The notes under the pieces: generated by a model
What the model was told of the DNA's origin: nothing
Databases searched by the model: none
What the model saw: only the letters and a program-made list of their open reading frames with translations
Made by a program: the position numbers and the translations under genes
Part shown: piece by piece, positions 1-6,806 of the stretch
How the letters are laid out: each line of letters opens with the position of its first letter
Numbering within the stretch: the stretch's first letter is position 1
Assembly: GCA_002293345.1 (NCBI GenBank)
Contig: DBDB01000102.1
Location: 14,691-33,431 of the forward strand
DNA: 18,741 nt
Reading direction: 5' to 3'
Origin: Alistipes sp. UBA943
GTDB taxonomy: Bacteria > Bacteroidota > Bacteroidia > Bacteroidales > Rikenellaceae

Positions 1-1
1 C

Positions 2-229
2 ACCGTGGCCGGTGTAGGTCGCTGCGAGTTCCCACTCGCCGCCGCCGCCATCATCGACGGAGGACACGTGAGGGTAGGATTCGAGGATAATGTGTACCTG
101 TCGAAAGGCGTGCTGGCGAAATCGAACGGTGAGTTGGTTGCGAAGGTGGTACGCCTTGCAAAGGAGCTGGGTCGCGAGATCGCCACCCCCGCCGAAGCAC
201 GCGCGATTTTGGGACTCAAGGCACGATAA
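2..229 (+). CDS. kce: 3-keto-5-aminohexanoate cleavage enzyme, C-terminal part (cut by window start)
   Basis: This is the last 75 or so codons of a BKACE-family protein; the start lies outside the window. Kce cleaves 3-keto-5-aminohexanoate with acetyl-CoA to acetoacetate and 3-aminobutyryl-CoA, a cytoplasmic step of lysine fermentation. The tail carries the motif HVRVGFEDN. By recall of the characterised Kce, the Arg, Glu and Asp of this R-x3-E-D pattern are the active-site Arg, a zinc-ligand Glu and the next Asp. The ending, with EIATPAEARAILGL, is typical of the family C-terminus. The identity is supported by kdd and kamA downstream, which act just before it in the same pathway. The frame is open from base 2 to the TAA at 227. 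Confidence is limited only by the missing N-terminus. Confidence 0.88.
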   Translation, partial: TVAGVGRCEFPLAAAAIIDGGHVRVGFEDNVYLSKGVLAKSNGELVAKVVRLAKELGREIATPAEARAILGLKAR

Positions 230-244
230 TCCGTGTGTGGAGAA

Positions 245-814
245 ATGGAGTTGCAAGTTATCCAAAATAAAATCTACGAGATTCGCGGGCGTCGCGTGAT
301 GCTCGATTTTGATCTCGCCCGACTCTATGAAATTGAGACGCGTGCACTCAAACAAGCTGTTCGAAGAAATATCGAACGGTTCCCAGAGGATTTTCTGTTG
401 AAACTCAATTCGAATGACGTTAAATTACTGATACTCAATGGGGTATCACAAATTGTGACACCCCCGGGGTACAATGTCGGAAGTGCAGGTATGTTTGCCT
501 TTACTGAACAAGGTGTTGCCATGCTATCGAGTGTGCTGCGTAGCGAAGCTGCCATTCGCATGAATATCGGTATCATGCGTGCCTTCGTGGCGATGCGGAA
601 TTACCTGATGACCACCTCCACTGTGACGGCCGAACTGGCGGAAATTCGCACGAAACTCGAACTGTTGGAGCGTAACGATGAAGATATGTTAGGGGATATC
701 AACGACCTTTCGGAAGACATTCGCAAAGACATCGACAATCTGTACAACGCTATCGGGGAGTTATCCATCAAGCCCGTTCCATCTCCCAGAAAACCCATCG
801 GGTTCAAAAGATAA
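245..814 (+). CDS. ORF6N-domain protein (phage-type DNA-binding domain) inside the lysine operon
   Basis: The protein has 189 residues if it starts at ATG 245, which GGAG shortly precedes; a GTG at 233 is an alternative. The first ~115 residues match the ORF6N pattern: IxNKIYEIRGxRVMLDFDLARLYEI, then an RNxxRFPxDFxxxL stretch, and later FTEQGVAMLSSVL with an AIxMNIxIMRAF segment. ORF6N domains occur in phage antirepressors and in many free-standing Bacteroidetes proteins and are thought to bind DNA; the exact role is generally unknown. The C-terminal ~70 residues are rich in Leu, Glu, Asp and Lys and look like a coiled coil. It sits 15 nt after kce and 23 nt before kdd in the same direction, so it is probably co-transcribed with them although it has no evident metabolic role. 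The reading frame is intact. Confidence 0.85.
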   Translation: MELQVIQNKIYEIRGRRVMLDFDLARLYEIETRALKQAVRRNIERFPEDFLLKLNSNDVKLLILNGVSQIVTPPGYNVGSAGMFAFTEQGVAMLSSVLRSEAAIRMNIGIMRAFVAMRNYLMTTSTVTAELAEIRTKLELLERNDEDMLGDINDLSEDIRKDIDNLYNAIGELSIKPVPSPRKPIGFKR

Positions 815-837
815 AAAAAACTTAAAAACCATACAAC

Positions 838-1878
838 ATGAAACCTGGAAACAAATACGGCACCCACCGTGTGATTTCGCCTAAGGGCGTGCTTCCGCAG
901 CCTGCGGACAAGATCGACAACAACATGGACGAGATTTATGACAACGAGATCCTGATCGACGTGCAGACGTTGAATGTCGACTCGGCATCGTTCACACAGA
1001 TCGAGCAGCAGGCGGGTGGCGATAAAGCAAAGATCGCAGAAATCATGATGGGCATCGTCGAGAAACAGGGCAAGCACCGCAATCCCGTGACGGGTTCGGG
1101 CGGCATGCTGCTGGGCACGGTGGAGAAGATCGGCGACGCATTGGCCGGCAGGACGGACTTGAAGGTGGGTGACAAAATCGCCACGCTGGTGTCACTCTCC
1201 CTCACGCCATTGCGTATTGACAAAATCAAGGACATTCGTCCCGACATCGACCAGGTGGACATCGACGGTAAAGCGATTCTGTTCGAGAGTGGAATTTATG
1301 CGAAGATCCCGAGCGACATGCCCGAAAACCTGGCTCTGTCGGCACTGGACGTGGCGGGTGCTCCGGCACAGACCGCGAAACTGGTTAAGCCGGGCGACAC
1401 GGTGTTGATCATCGGTGCGGGTGGCAAATCGGGAATGCTGTGCTGTTACGAGGCGAAGAAACGCGCCGGTGTAACGGGTATGGTGATCGGCATCACACAC
1501 TCGCCCAAAAGTACGGAACGTCTCGAAAAATTGGGTTTCTGCGACCATGTATTCGCTGCGGATGCCACACAACCTGTGCCGGTGATGGAGCGTATCGCCG
1601 AGTTGACGAACGGTGCCATGGCTGACGTGACGATCAACAATGTGAACATTCCCGATACGGAGATGACCTCTATTTTGTGCACGAAAAACACGGGCGTGGT
1701 GTACTTCTTCTCGATGGCCACGTCGTTCACAAAGGCGGCCTTGGGTGCTGAGGGCGTGGGGAGCGACGTGACGATGATCGTCGGCAACGGTTACACGAAA
1801 GGACATGCCGAAATCACGCTCCAGGAGCTGCGTGAAAGCGAATCGTTGCGCAAAATATTCACCGAACTGTACGCATAA
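838..1878 (+). CDS. kdd: L-erythro-3,5-diaminohexanoate dehydrogenase
   Basis: 346 residues. Kdd oxidatively deaminates 3,5-diaminohexanoate to 3-keto-5-aminohexanoate with NAD(P)+, feeding Kce. The sequence resembles a medium-chain dehydrogenase: an N-terminal GroES-like part that includes GSGGMLLGTVEKIG (about residues 86-99), and a Rossmann nucleotide-binding motif IIGAGGKSGM at about 191-200. The N-terminus MKPGNKYGTHRVI and the context between kce and kamA point to Kdd rather than another dehydrogenase. ATG 838 follows an A-rich, SD-less leader, as is usual in Bacteroidetes. The stop is followed by two perfect hairpins before kamA, so expression of the two genes may be partly uncoupled. 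Confidence 0.92.
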   Translation: MKPGNKYGTHRVISPKGVLPQPADKIDNNMDEIYDNEILIDVQTLNVDSASFTQIEQQAGGDKAKIAEIMMGIVEKQGKHRNPVTGSGGMLLGTVEKIGDALAGRTDLKVGDKIATLVSLSLTPLRIDKIKDIRPDIDQVDIDGKAILFESGIYAKIPSDMPENLALSALDVAGAPAQTAKLVKPGDTVLIIGAGGKSGMLCCYEAKKRAGVTGMVIGITHSPKSTERLEKLGFCDHVFAADATQPVPVMERIAELTNGAMADVTINNVNIPDTEMTSILCTKNTGVVYFFSMATSFTKAALGAEGVGSDVTMIVGNGYTKGHAEITLQELRESESLRKIFTELYA

Positions 1879-1879
1879 T

Positions 1880-1897
1880 CCCCTCCCTGGGGAGGGG
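1880..1897 (+). repeat. GC-rich inverted repeat after kdd
   Basis: CCCCTCCC and GGGAGGGG form perfect 8-bp arms separated by TG, starting two bases after the kdd stop. It is immediately upstream of a larger hairpin and may help to end or pause kdd transcription. No T-run follows. Confidence 0.5.
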
Positions 1898-1910
1898 ATA
1901 GTAGGGGGAC

Positions 1911-1939
1911 GGTTTTTTGAGCCTGTGGCTCAAAAAACC
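1911..1939. terminator. Perfect 13-bp hairpin between kdd and kamA
   Basis: GGTTTTTTGAGCC (1911-1923) pairs perfectly with GGCTCAAAAAACC (1927-1939) around a TGT loop. The T6/A6 arms make it resemble a bidirectional intrinsic terminator or a processing stem, although only a weak T/C-rich tract follows on the + strand. It lies 33 nt before the kamA start. It could lower read-through into kamA or stabilise the kdd transcript. Confidence 0.55.
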
Positions 1940-1972
1940 TCTTCCCCTTAAACCCCAAAATTAGAGAAAATC

Positions 1973-3202
1973 ATGGCCGAAAGCAGAAGAAAACATTACT
2001 TTCCGAACGTCACGGACGCGGATTGGAACAATTGGAAATGGCAGGTCGCCAACCGTATCGAGACCGTCGAGGAACTGAAGAAATACCTCGTTCTCGACGC
2101 ATCGGAGGAGGAGGCGATCCGCAAGTCGTTGGAGAAGTTACGTATGGCAATCACGCCGTACTACCTGTCGCTGATCGACCCCGCGGATCCCAACAGTCCC
2201 GTGCGTAAGCAGGCTGTACCCTCGATTTTGGAGTTGCACAAGGCAGATGCGGATTTGGACGATCCGTTGCATGAGGATTCTGATTCTCCCGTGCCGGGAC
2301 TCACGCACCGCTATCCGGATCGGGTGCTGTTCCTGATCACGGACATGTGTTCGATGTACTGCCGCCACTGCACGCGCCGCCGCTTTGCCGGACACACGGA
2401 CGCGTCCGTGCCGACCGATCGAATCGATCGGTGCATAGAGTACATTGCCCGCACCCCTCAGGTGCGCGATGTACTCTTGTCCGGCGGCGATGCACTGTTG
2501 GTTTCGGACAACACGCTGGAGTATATCATCAAGAAGTTGCGTGCCATTCCGCACGTGGAGATTATTCGCTTGGGGTCGCGTACCCCCGTCGTGATGCCGC
2601 AACGTATCACGCAAGAGCTGGTCGACATGCTGAAAAAGTACCATCCGGTGTGGCTCAACACGCACTTCAACCATCCGGACGAGATCACTCCGGAGGCGAT
2701 CGCAGCGTGTGAACGGTTGGCCAACGCCGGTATTCCGCTCGGTAATCAATCCGTGTTGCTGCGGGGTGTCAATGACTGTCCGCACATCTTTAAGGATCTG
2801 GTACACAAGCTGGTACGCATGCGTGTGCGACCTTACTATATCTACCAATGTGACTTGTCGACAGGTATCGAACACTTCCGCACGCCCGTGTCGAAGGGTA
2901 TCGAGATCATCGAGAACCTGCGCGGCCACACGTCGGGATACGCCGTACCGACGTTTGTCGTCGATGCACCCGGCGGAGGTGGCAAGATCCCCGTGGCACC
3001 CCAATATATGATTTCCGAATCCCCCTCACGCGTGATTTTACGCAATTACGAGGGTGTCATCACGACCTACACGCAACCTGAGAATTACACCGAGGAGTGT
3101 CATTGTCCGAAGTGTCGCGATGGGGTAGCGGGGCTGTTGGCCGGGGAACGTCTCTCGCTCGAACCCGAGCATCTCAAACGTAAGAAACGTACCGAAAAAT
3201 AG
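1973..3202 (+). CDS. kamA: L-lysine 2,3-aminomutase (radical SAM, PLP)
   Basis: 409 residues. KamA interconverts L-lysine and L-beta-lysine, the first step of lysine fermentation, using S-adenosylmethionine, a [4Fe-4S] cluster and PLP. The radical-SAM motif CSMYCRHC gives Cys126, Cys130 and Cys133. GGD at about 171-173 is the usual SAM-binding motif. The PLP lysine lies in DAPGGGGK at about residue 338. The C-terminal CHCPKC motif, together with a Cys near residue 269, matches the structural zinc site of the clostridial enzyme. The ending is basic (KRKKRTEK). Length and motifs fit lysine aminomutase better than the shorter EpmB-type proteins, and the kce/kdd context settles it. The gene is intact. 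Confidence 0.95.
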   Translation: MAESRRKHYFPNVTDADWNNWKWQVANRIETVEELKKYLVLDASEEEAIRKSLEKLRMAITPYYLSLIDPADPNSPVRKQAVPSILELHKADADLDDPLHEDSDSPVPGLTHRYPDRVLFLITDMCSMYCRHCTRRRFAGHTDASVPTDRIDRCIEYIARTPQVRDVLLSGGDALLVSDNTLEYIIKKLRAIPHVEIIRLGSRTPVVMPQRITQELVDMLKKYHPVWLNTHFNHPDEITPEAIAACERLANAGIPLGNQSVLLRGVNDCPHIFKDLVHKLVRMRVRPYYIYQCDLSTGIEHFRTPVSKGIEIIENLRGHTSGYAVPTFVVDAPGGGGKIPVAPQYMISESPSRVILRNYEGVITTYTQPENYTEECHCPKCRDGVAGLLAGERLSLEPEHLKRKKRTEK

Positions 3203-3219
3203 CAATGTGTCCCGAACCG

Positions 3220-3315
3220 GGCGCGCGCATGTCGAGCTCCGCTCGCCATTATGCAAAAGAGGAAGTGCTAAGCACTTCCTCTTTTGCATCGGCCCTTTGG
3301 GCCGTGGCGCGCGCC
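3220..3315 (+). repeat. Cloverleaf-forming repeat, copy 1 (upstream of cassette A)
   Basis: A closing stem of 9 bp, GGCGCGCGC (3220-3228) with GCGCGCGCC (3307-3315), encloses three hairpins: CGAGC/GCTCG at 3233-3245; a 19-bp perfect stem at 3251-3269 with 3271-3289; and GGCCC/GGGCC at 3291-3303. Copy 2 at 6270-6365 aligns without gaps and keeps every stem, with three compensatory pair changes in the long stem. It begins 17 nt after the kamA stop and ends 10 nt before the edge of FISUMP cassette A. It could be a structured RNA or a DNA secondary-structure element; no coding function is apparent. Confidence 0.8.
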
Positions 3316-3325
3316 ACCCGTTAAC

Positions 3326-3540
3326 CTTCTCCTCCCCGCGTCGGGACTGCGGTATATTAACCCGGATGGTCGGCTGTATCGTCAGAATTCCGAAGCAAGT
3401 TGCTGGACTTCCGAAGCGTTCGATGCAACGCATGCGTACAGATATGTTTTCTATCTAAGCACTATGCTGGATCAAAGCGAGCAAACTTTTCTCGGCTATC
3501 CCCTCCGTTGTATAAAGATCTAATGTAGGGAGGGATAAGA
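3326..3540 (+). repeat. FISUMP-domain cassette A (promoterless, no start codon)
   Basis: An open frame runs from CTT 3326 to the TAA at 3521-3523 and encodes a 65-residue C-terminal FISUMP-type domain: it begins LLLPASGLR, has CWTSEAFD in the middle, and ends PLRCIKI. The family pattern is LPAAGxR...G.L...YWSS...A..L.F...SVRCVK. No promoter or native start is visible; the frame is open upstream into the cloverleaf element only by chance or read-through. The 5' edge (CTTCTCCTCCCCGCG) and the 3' edge (3509-3530 plus a GGGATAAG-type tail) are shared with cassettes B-F, while the interior differs strongly. It is the only cassette on the + strand and is tail-to-tail with B. Confidence 0.75.
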
Positions 3541-3557
3541 CGAGATCCTTTGTCTCC

Positions 3558-3766
3558 GCCCTACATTAGATCTTTATACAACGGAGGGATTGGCCGCGCC
3601 AGATGGGTGGAGTATCGTAATCCGTATAGTTGATGTAGAAGTAGAAGTTGAGAGCACGGTCTGTCGTCGACGTCTCTGTATGCCAGAAATTTCCCCATAA
3701 AGGCCCTGCCTGACCTCCCGCTGCACCATCGGTATCGCGACGATTCCCCGCCACGGGGAGGAGAAG
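3558..3766 (-). repeat. FISUMP-domain cassette B (promoterless)
   Basis: Read on the minus strand, the frame is open from CTT at 3766 to the stop at 3566-3568. It encodes LLLPVAGNR at the start, a variable core including WGNFWHTETS, and SLRCIKI at the end (66 residues). It has the same edges as the other cassettes. Its 3' edge forms a 30-bp perfect inverted repeat with that of cassette A (3501-3530 and 3559-3588). Its 5' edge ends 28 nt before the M50 protease start, and the protease promoter reads away from it. Confidence 0.75.
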
Positions 3767-3782
3767 TCTCAACTATTTTCAC

Positions 3783-3790
3783 TACTTTTA
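3783..3790 (+). promoter_or_regulatory. -7 box of the M50 protease gene (leaderless)
   Basis: TACTTTTA fits the Bacteroidetes TAnnTTTG consensus except for the final base and ends 4 nt before ATG 3795. Transcription starting 4-6 nt after the box would begin at the start codon. Confidence 0.5.
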
Positions 3791-3794
3791 CGGC

Positions 3795-4502
3795 ATGATT
3801 ATCGTGATCAAAACCATACAGTTCTTCCTGTGCCTGTCATTACTGGTGCTCATTCACGAATTGGGGCACTTCATCGCGGCACGTGCCTTCCGGATGCGTG
3901 TCGATAAATTCAACATATTTTTTGATCCGTGGTTCGCGATTCTCAAATTCAGGCGTCGCGAAACGCAATATTCTATCGGGTGGCTACCCATCGGAGGCTA
4001 CGTGAAACTCAACGAGGATACCTTCTCGGCACGTCCGGCATGGCAACGACTCATCGTCATGTTGTCGGGCGTGGCGATGAATTTCGTACTGTCACTCACC
4101 ATTATCTGTGCCCTTACACAATCCATTGGCGGCGGCATACGTGCCACGGGGCGCATGATCAGCCTTTACTGGCAGGGGCTCAAGCATCTTGTCACGCCCG
4201 AAGCGAATGTCAGTGAGGAACTCGGCGGATTGATCTCGATCGGCTCGATCTTCCCCGCGGCATGGGATTGGCCTCAGTTCTGGTTCATCACGGCACTGCT
4301 CTCGATCGCACTCGGGATCATGAACCTGCTGCCCATTCCGGGACTTGACGGCGGCCAGTCGCTTTTCGCGTTGTACGAGGTCATCACGCGTCGCAAACCG
4401 AGTCCCAATTTCGTCGCTGTGGCGACCTATGTCGGATTTGTGTTCATCATCGGCCTCATGATTGTCGCGAATGGAAATGATATTTATAGGTTGTTTACCT
4501 AA
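3795..4502 (+). CDS. M50 (site-2) membrane metalloprotease, short form without PDZ domain
   Basis: 235 residues. Site-2 proteases cut transmembrane substrates within the inner membrane, classically to release sigma-factor control in the RseP pathway. The zinc motif HELGH is at residues 21-25 in the first membrane segment. The second metal-binding motif, in NLLPIPGLDGG, is at about 177-187 and is followed by LYEVITRRKP, as in Bacteroidetes RseP. Other hydrophobic segments lie near 86-108, 162-178 and 208-226. Family members called RseP in this phylum are usually about twice as long and carry a PDZ domain after the second membrane segment; here only about 50 residues lie between those points and no PDZ is seen. 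The frame is intact, so this looks like a natural short form. ATG 3795 is preceded by a close -7 box. Confidence 0.88.
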   Translation: MIIVIKTIQFFLCLSLLVLIHELGHFIAARAFRMRVDKFNIFFDPWFAILKFRRRETQYSIGWLPIGGYVKLNEDTFSARPAWQRLIVMLSGVAMNFVLSLTIICALTQSIGGGIRATGRMISLYWQGLKHLVTPEANVSEELGGLISIGSIFPAAWDWPQFWFITALLSIALGIMNLLPIPGLDGGQSLFALYEVITRRKPSPNFVAVATYVGFVFIIGLMIVANGNDIYRLFT

Positions 4503-4508
4503 TAATTA

Positions 4509-4523
4509 GGCCCCAAAGGGGCC
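4509..4523 (+). terminator. Terminator-like hairpin after the M50 gene
   Basis: GGCCCC and GGGGCC form a perfect 6-bp stem with an AAA loop, 7 nt after the stop. It is followed by ACTTTTCT, a weak T-tract. Confidence 0.6.
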
Positions 4524-4649
4524 ACTTTTCTGGAATTTTGGGGAGCAATTTTTGCACCGAGCGCCAGAGAGAGGATGGAGGATGTACACGAAGTACCTCC
4601 CCCGGACGAACGACAAGGAGGGGTGAAAAGTGCCTCTAAAAAACAGAAA

Positions 4650-6032
4650 ATGACGAAAATTAAAAAAGCATACTTTTGCCGCAACTGCGGTTTCGACGCG
4701 CCGAAATGGTTGGGCAAGTGCCCGTCGTGCGGACAGTGGAACACGTTCACAGAGGAGATAGTCGCCAAAGTATCCAACACCACCTCCGCATCCGCGGCAA
4801 GAGCTGCCGAGCTCGCCGGTGGTACTCCGGTGCCACAGCGCATCGCCGCCATCCAACAGTCGCAACACCAGCGGATCGATTTGGGCAACGGCGAGGTGAA
4901 CCGTGTTCTCGGAGGCGGCATGGTCCCCGGATCGCTGATCCTTCTGGGCGGCGAACCCGGTATCGGTAAATCCACGTTGAGTTTACAGATTGCGCTGACG
5001 GACAACGGGTTAAAGACGCTCTACGTGTCCGGAGAGGAGTCGGCCGAACAGATTAAGATGCGTGCCACACGTCTCGGTATCAACAACGAGGAGTGTATCG
5101 TCTATGCCGAAACCAAGCTGGAAGCCATCCTCGCCCAGATCGAGGAGTTGCGTCCCGACGTGGTGATCGTCGACTCCATCCAAACCGTATACTCCGAGCA
5201 CCTCGAATCGGCCGCCGGAGGTGTGTCGCAGATACGCGAGTGCGCCGCGACGCTGCTCAAATATGCCAAAACGCTCGGCATCTCGATTTTCCTGATCGGA
5301 CACATCTCCAAGGATGGCACCATCGCAGGCCCCAAGGTATTGGAACATATCGTCGACGTGGTGCTACAATTCGAGGGAGATAACAACCTCATCTACAGGA
5401 TCTTACGGTCGAACAAGAACCGTTTTGGCGCCACGTTCGAGATCGGTGTGTTCGAGATGGTCGACACGGGGTTGCGTGAGGTGGACAACCCGTCTGAAAT
5501 CCTGCTGTCTCACTATACCACTCCACTGAGCGGCATTTCGGTCGGCGCATCGGTGGACGGGATACGCCCCTATCTGATTGAGGTACAGGCACTTGCGAGC
5601 AGCGCTGCGTATGGAACCCCGCAACGTACCGCCCCCGGATACGACCAGAAACGGATGAACATGCTGCTGGCGGTACTCGAAAAACGTGTCGGGATGAAGA
5701 TGTTCCAACGCGACGTGTTTCTCAACTTTGCGGGCGGATTCCGTGTCGCCGATCCGGGGCTCGACCTGGCCATCACTGCCGCCGTCATATCGTCCTATTA
5801 CGATCGTCCGATCAGTGAGGACACCTGCATGGCGGGTGAAATCGGTCTCTCGGGTGAGGTACGCCCCGCCCCGCGTACCGACCAACGCATCGCCGAAGCG
5901 GCACGCCTGGGGTTCAAACGCATCCTCATCTCCGGTTACTGGAACCGTGGCGGTAACGTCAAAATACCCAAAGGGATCGAAATCGTGCGTATCTACAACG
6001 TCAATGACCTCGCCAAATCACTGTTTGTGTAG
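4650..6032 (+). CDS. radA: DNA repair protein RadA (Sms), branch-migration ATPase
   Basis: 460 residues from ATG 4650; an upstream in-frame ATG at 4575 would add 25 residues before the zinc finger that the family lacks. RadA is a RecA-like, DnaB-type hexameric motor that drives branch migration during recombination and transformation. The N-terminal zinc finger has Cys10, Cys13, Cys24 and Cys27. Walker A (GEPGIGKST) is at about 101-109, Walker B (VVIVDSIQT) at about 171-179, and the RadA-specific KNRFG motif at 256-260. The C-terminal ~170 residues form the Lon-protease-like S16 domain, ending RIYNVNDLAKSLFV. Length is normal for the family. It lies between two FISUMP cassettes, so a recombination factor is near the array, but radA is a universal housekeeping gene and this may mean nothing. 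Confidence 0.96.
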   Translation: MTKIKKAYFCRNCGFDAPKWLGKCPSCGQWNTFTEEIVAKVSNTTSASAARAAELAGGTPVPQRIAAIQQSQHQRIDLGNGEVNRVLGGGMVPGSLILLGGEPGIGKSTLSLQIALTDNGLKTLYVSGEESAEQIKMRATRLGINNEECIVYAETKLEAILAQIEELRPDVVIVDSIQTVYSEHLESAAGGVSQIRECAATLLKYAKTLGISIFLIGHISKDGTIAGPKVLEHIVDVVLQFEGDNNLIYRILRSNKNRFGATFEIGVFEMVDTGLREVDNPSEILLSHYTTPLSGISVGASVDGIRPYLIEVQALASSAAYGTPQRTAPGYDQKRMNMLLAVLEKRVGMKMFQRDVFLNFAGGFRVADPGLDLAITAAVISSYYDRPISEDTCMAGEIGLSGEVRPAPRTDQRIAEAARLGFKRILISGYWNRGGNVKIPKGIEIVRIYNVNDLAKSLFV

Positions 6033-6045
6033 GGCTGAGTTTTGT

Positions 6046-6257
6046 CCCGCCCTACATTAGATCTTTATACAACGGAGGGAGTAAGCCGAACTGATGTATG
6101 GGATTCCGGACGGTGTTGTGTTGTCGAAAAAGAAGAGGAATCTGTATGCGACAGTCGTGTCATACGCCTGCGATGTCCAGTAGTGTCCTCTGGTAGTTTG
6201 CGCGGCCAATTGGCCATTTGTGTTGGAGAAACGCTCTCCCGACGCGGGGAGGAGGTA
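6046..6257 (-). repeat. FISUMP-domain cassette C (promoterless)
   Basis: Minus-strand frame from about 6257 to the stop at 6057-6059. It encodes LLPASGERF, then HYWTSQAYDTTVAYRF in the middle, and AYSLRCIKI at the end, the best match of the six to the FISUMP pattern along with E. Its edges are shared with the other cassettes. The 5' edge lies 12 nt from cloverleaf copy 2, and the 3' tail is convergent with the end of radA. There is no promoter and no dedicated start codon. Confidence 0.75.
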
Positions 6258-6269
6258 GTGTCCCCACCG

Positions 6270-6365
6270 GGCGCGCGCATGTCGAGCTCCGCTCGCCATT
6301 ATGCAAAATAGGAAGCGAAAATCGCTTCCTATTTTGCATCGGCCCTACGGGCCGCGGCGCGCGCC
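6270..6365 (+). repeat. Cloverleaf-forming repeat, copy 2 (beside cassette C)
   Basis: It has the same layout as copy 1 at a constant offset of 3050: closing stem 6270-6278 with 6357-6365, hairpins at 6283-6295 and 6341-6353, and a long stem 6301-6318 with 6322-6339. Relative to copy 1 the long stem changes G-C to T-A, T-A to C-G and C-G to A-T, all still paired. Both copies lie in + orientation, although cassette A is + and cassette C is -. So the element flanks the cassette 5' edge in either relative orientation. Confidence 0.8.
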
Positions 6366-6628
6366 ACGGAAAAAGGCGGCGGACGTGCGGTAGCGTCTCA
6401 CAAAGTTGGCCTAAGGCTAAGGTATATGTACATAAAAAAAGGACGCGGTTAGCATCCGATTTCCAAGCCCCAGCCAAGCCCCTCCACTGACGCCCGCCGC
6501 GCCCAAGCCCACAGAAATGCAGGACTTGGCACAACAGACATACGTGGATTTTGAACTGGCTAAGTTCTCGAATTGGTATGTGTGTTACTCTAATTTTCTT
6601 TCGGAGCCGCTCCCTCTATCGGCCCCTT
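6366..6628. other. Non-coding stretch, no recognised content
   Basis: No convincing gene is seen on either strand. Open frames here are short, start inside the cloverleaf repeat or lack family resemblance. An A-rich stretch near 6430 and C-rich runs near 6465-6510 suggest degraded sequence. Confidence 0.4.
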
Positions 6629-6651
6629 TGTAGCAAGTCGGGGACTTGACT
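6629..6651 (-). repeat. Duplicate of the tRNA-Met 3' end (att-like direct repeat)
   Basis: 22 of 23 bases match 6803-6825, the acceptor 3' strand and T-arm 3' part of tRNA-Met plus the flanking bases, in the same orientation and 174 bp away. Duplicated tRNA 3' ends are the usual mark of integration by a tyrosine recombinase. No integrase or cargo gene is left between the copies, so this is at most a scar. Confidence 0.5.
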
Positions 6652-6770
6652 TCGAGAGATTTTCTCTCTCGTCTTCCTCCTTGCAACTCGGCATAGCTCG
6701 AATAACTTCGGCTCTGCCCTCGCGAGCTGCGTCGGTTGAACCGTCGGTTCTGCGCCCCCTCCTACAATCC

Positions 6771-6805
6771 AAAATCAGGCACCCTATAAAGGGGTTTCTG
6801 ATTTT
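6771..6805 (-). terminator. Hairpin directly after tRNA-Met
   Basis: AAAATCAG (6771-6778) pairs with CTGATTTT (6798-6805), with a partial ACCC/GGGT extension inside. It abuts the tRNA 3' end and probably ends or helps to process its transcript. Confidence 0.5.
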
Positions 6806-6806
6806 G

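Noticed and set aside
1192..1806. 204-residue frame antisense to kdd
   Set aside because: His/Arg-rich shadow frame without motifs.
4575..4649. 25-residue N-terminal extension of RadA
   Set aside because: The zinc finger normally begins within ~10 residues of the start; ATG 4650 gives the family length.
6590..6772. 60-residue minus-strand ORF next to the tRNA
   Set aside because: It reads through the duplicated tRNA 3' end, is highly charged with no domain pattern, and is probably a spurious ORF of the kind often seen beside tRNA scars.
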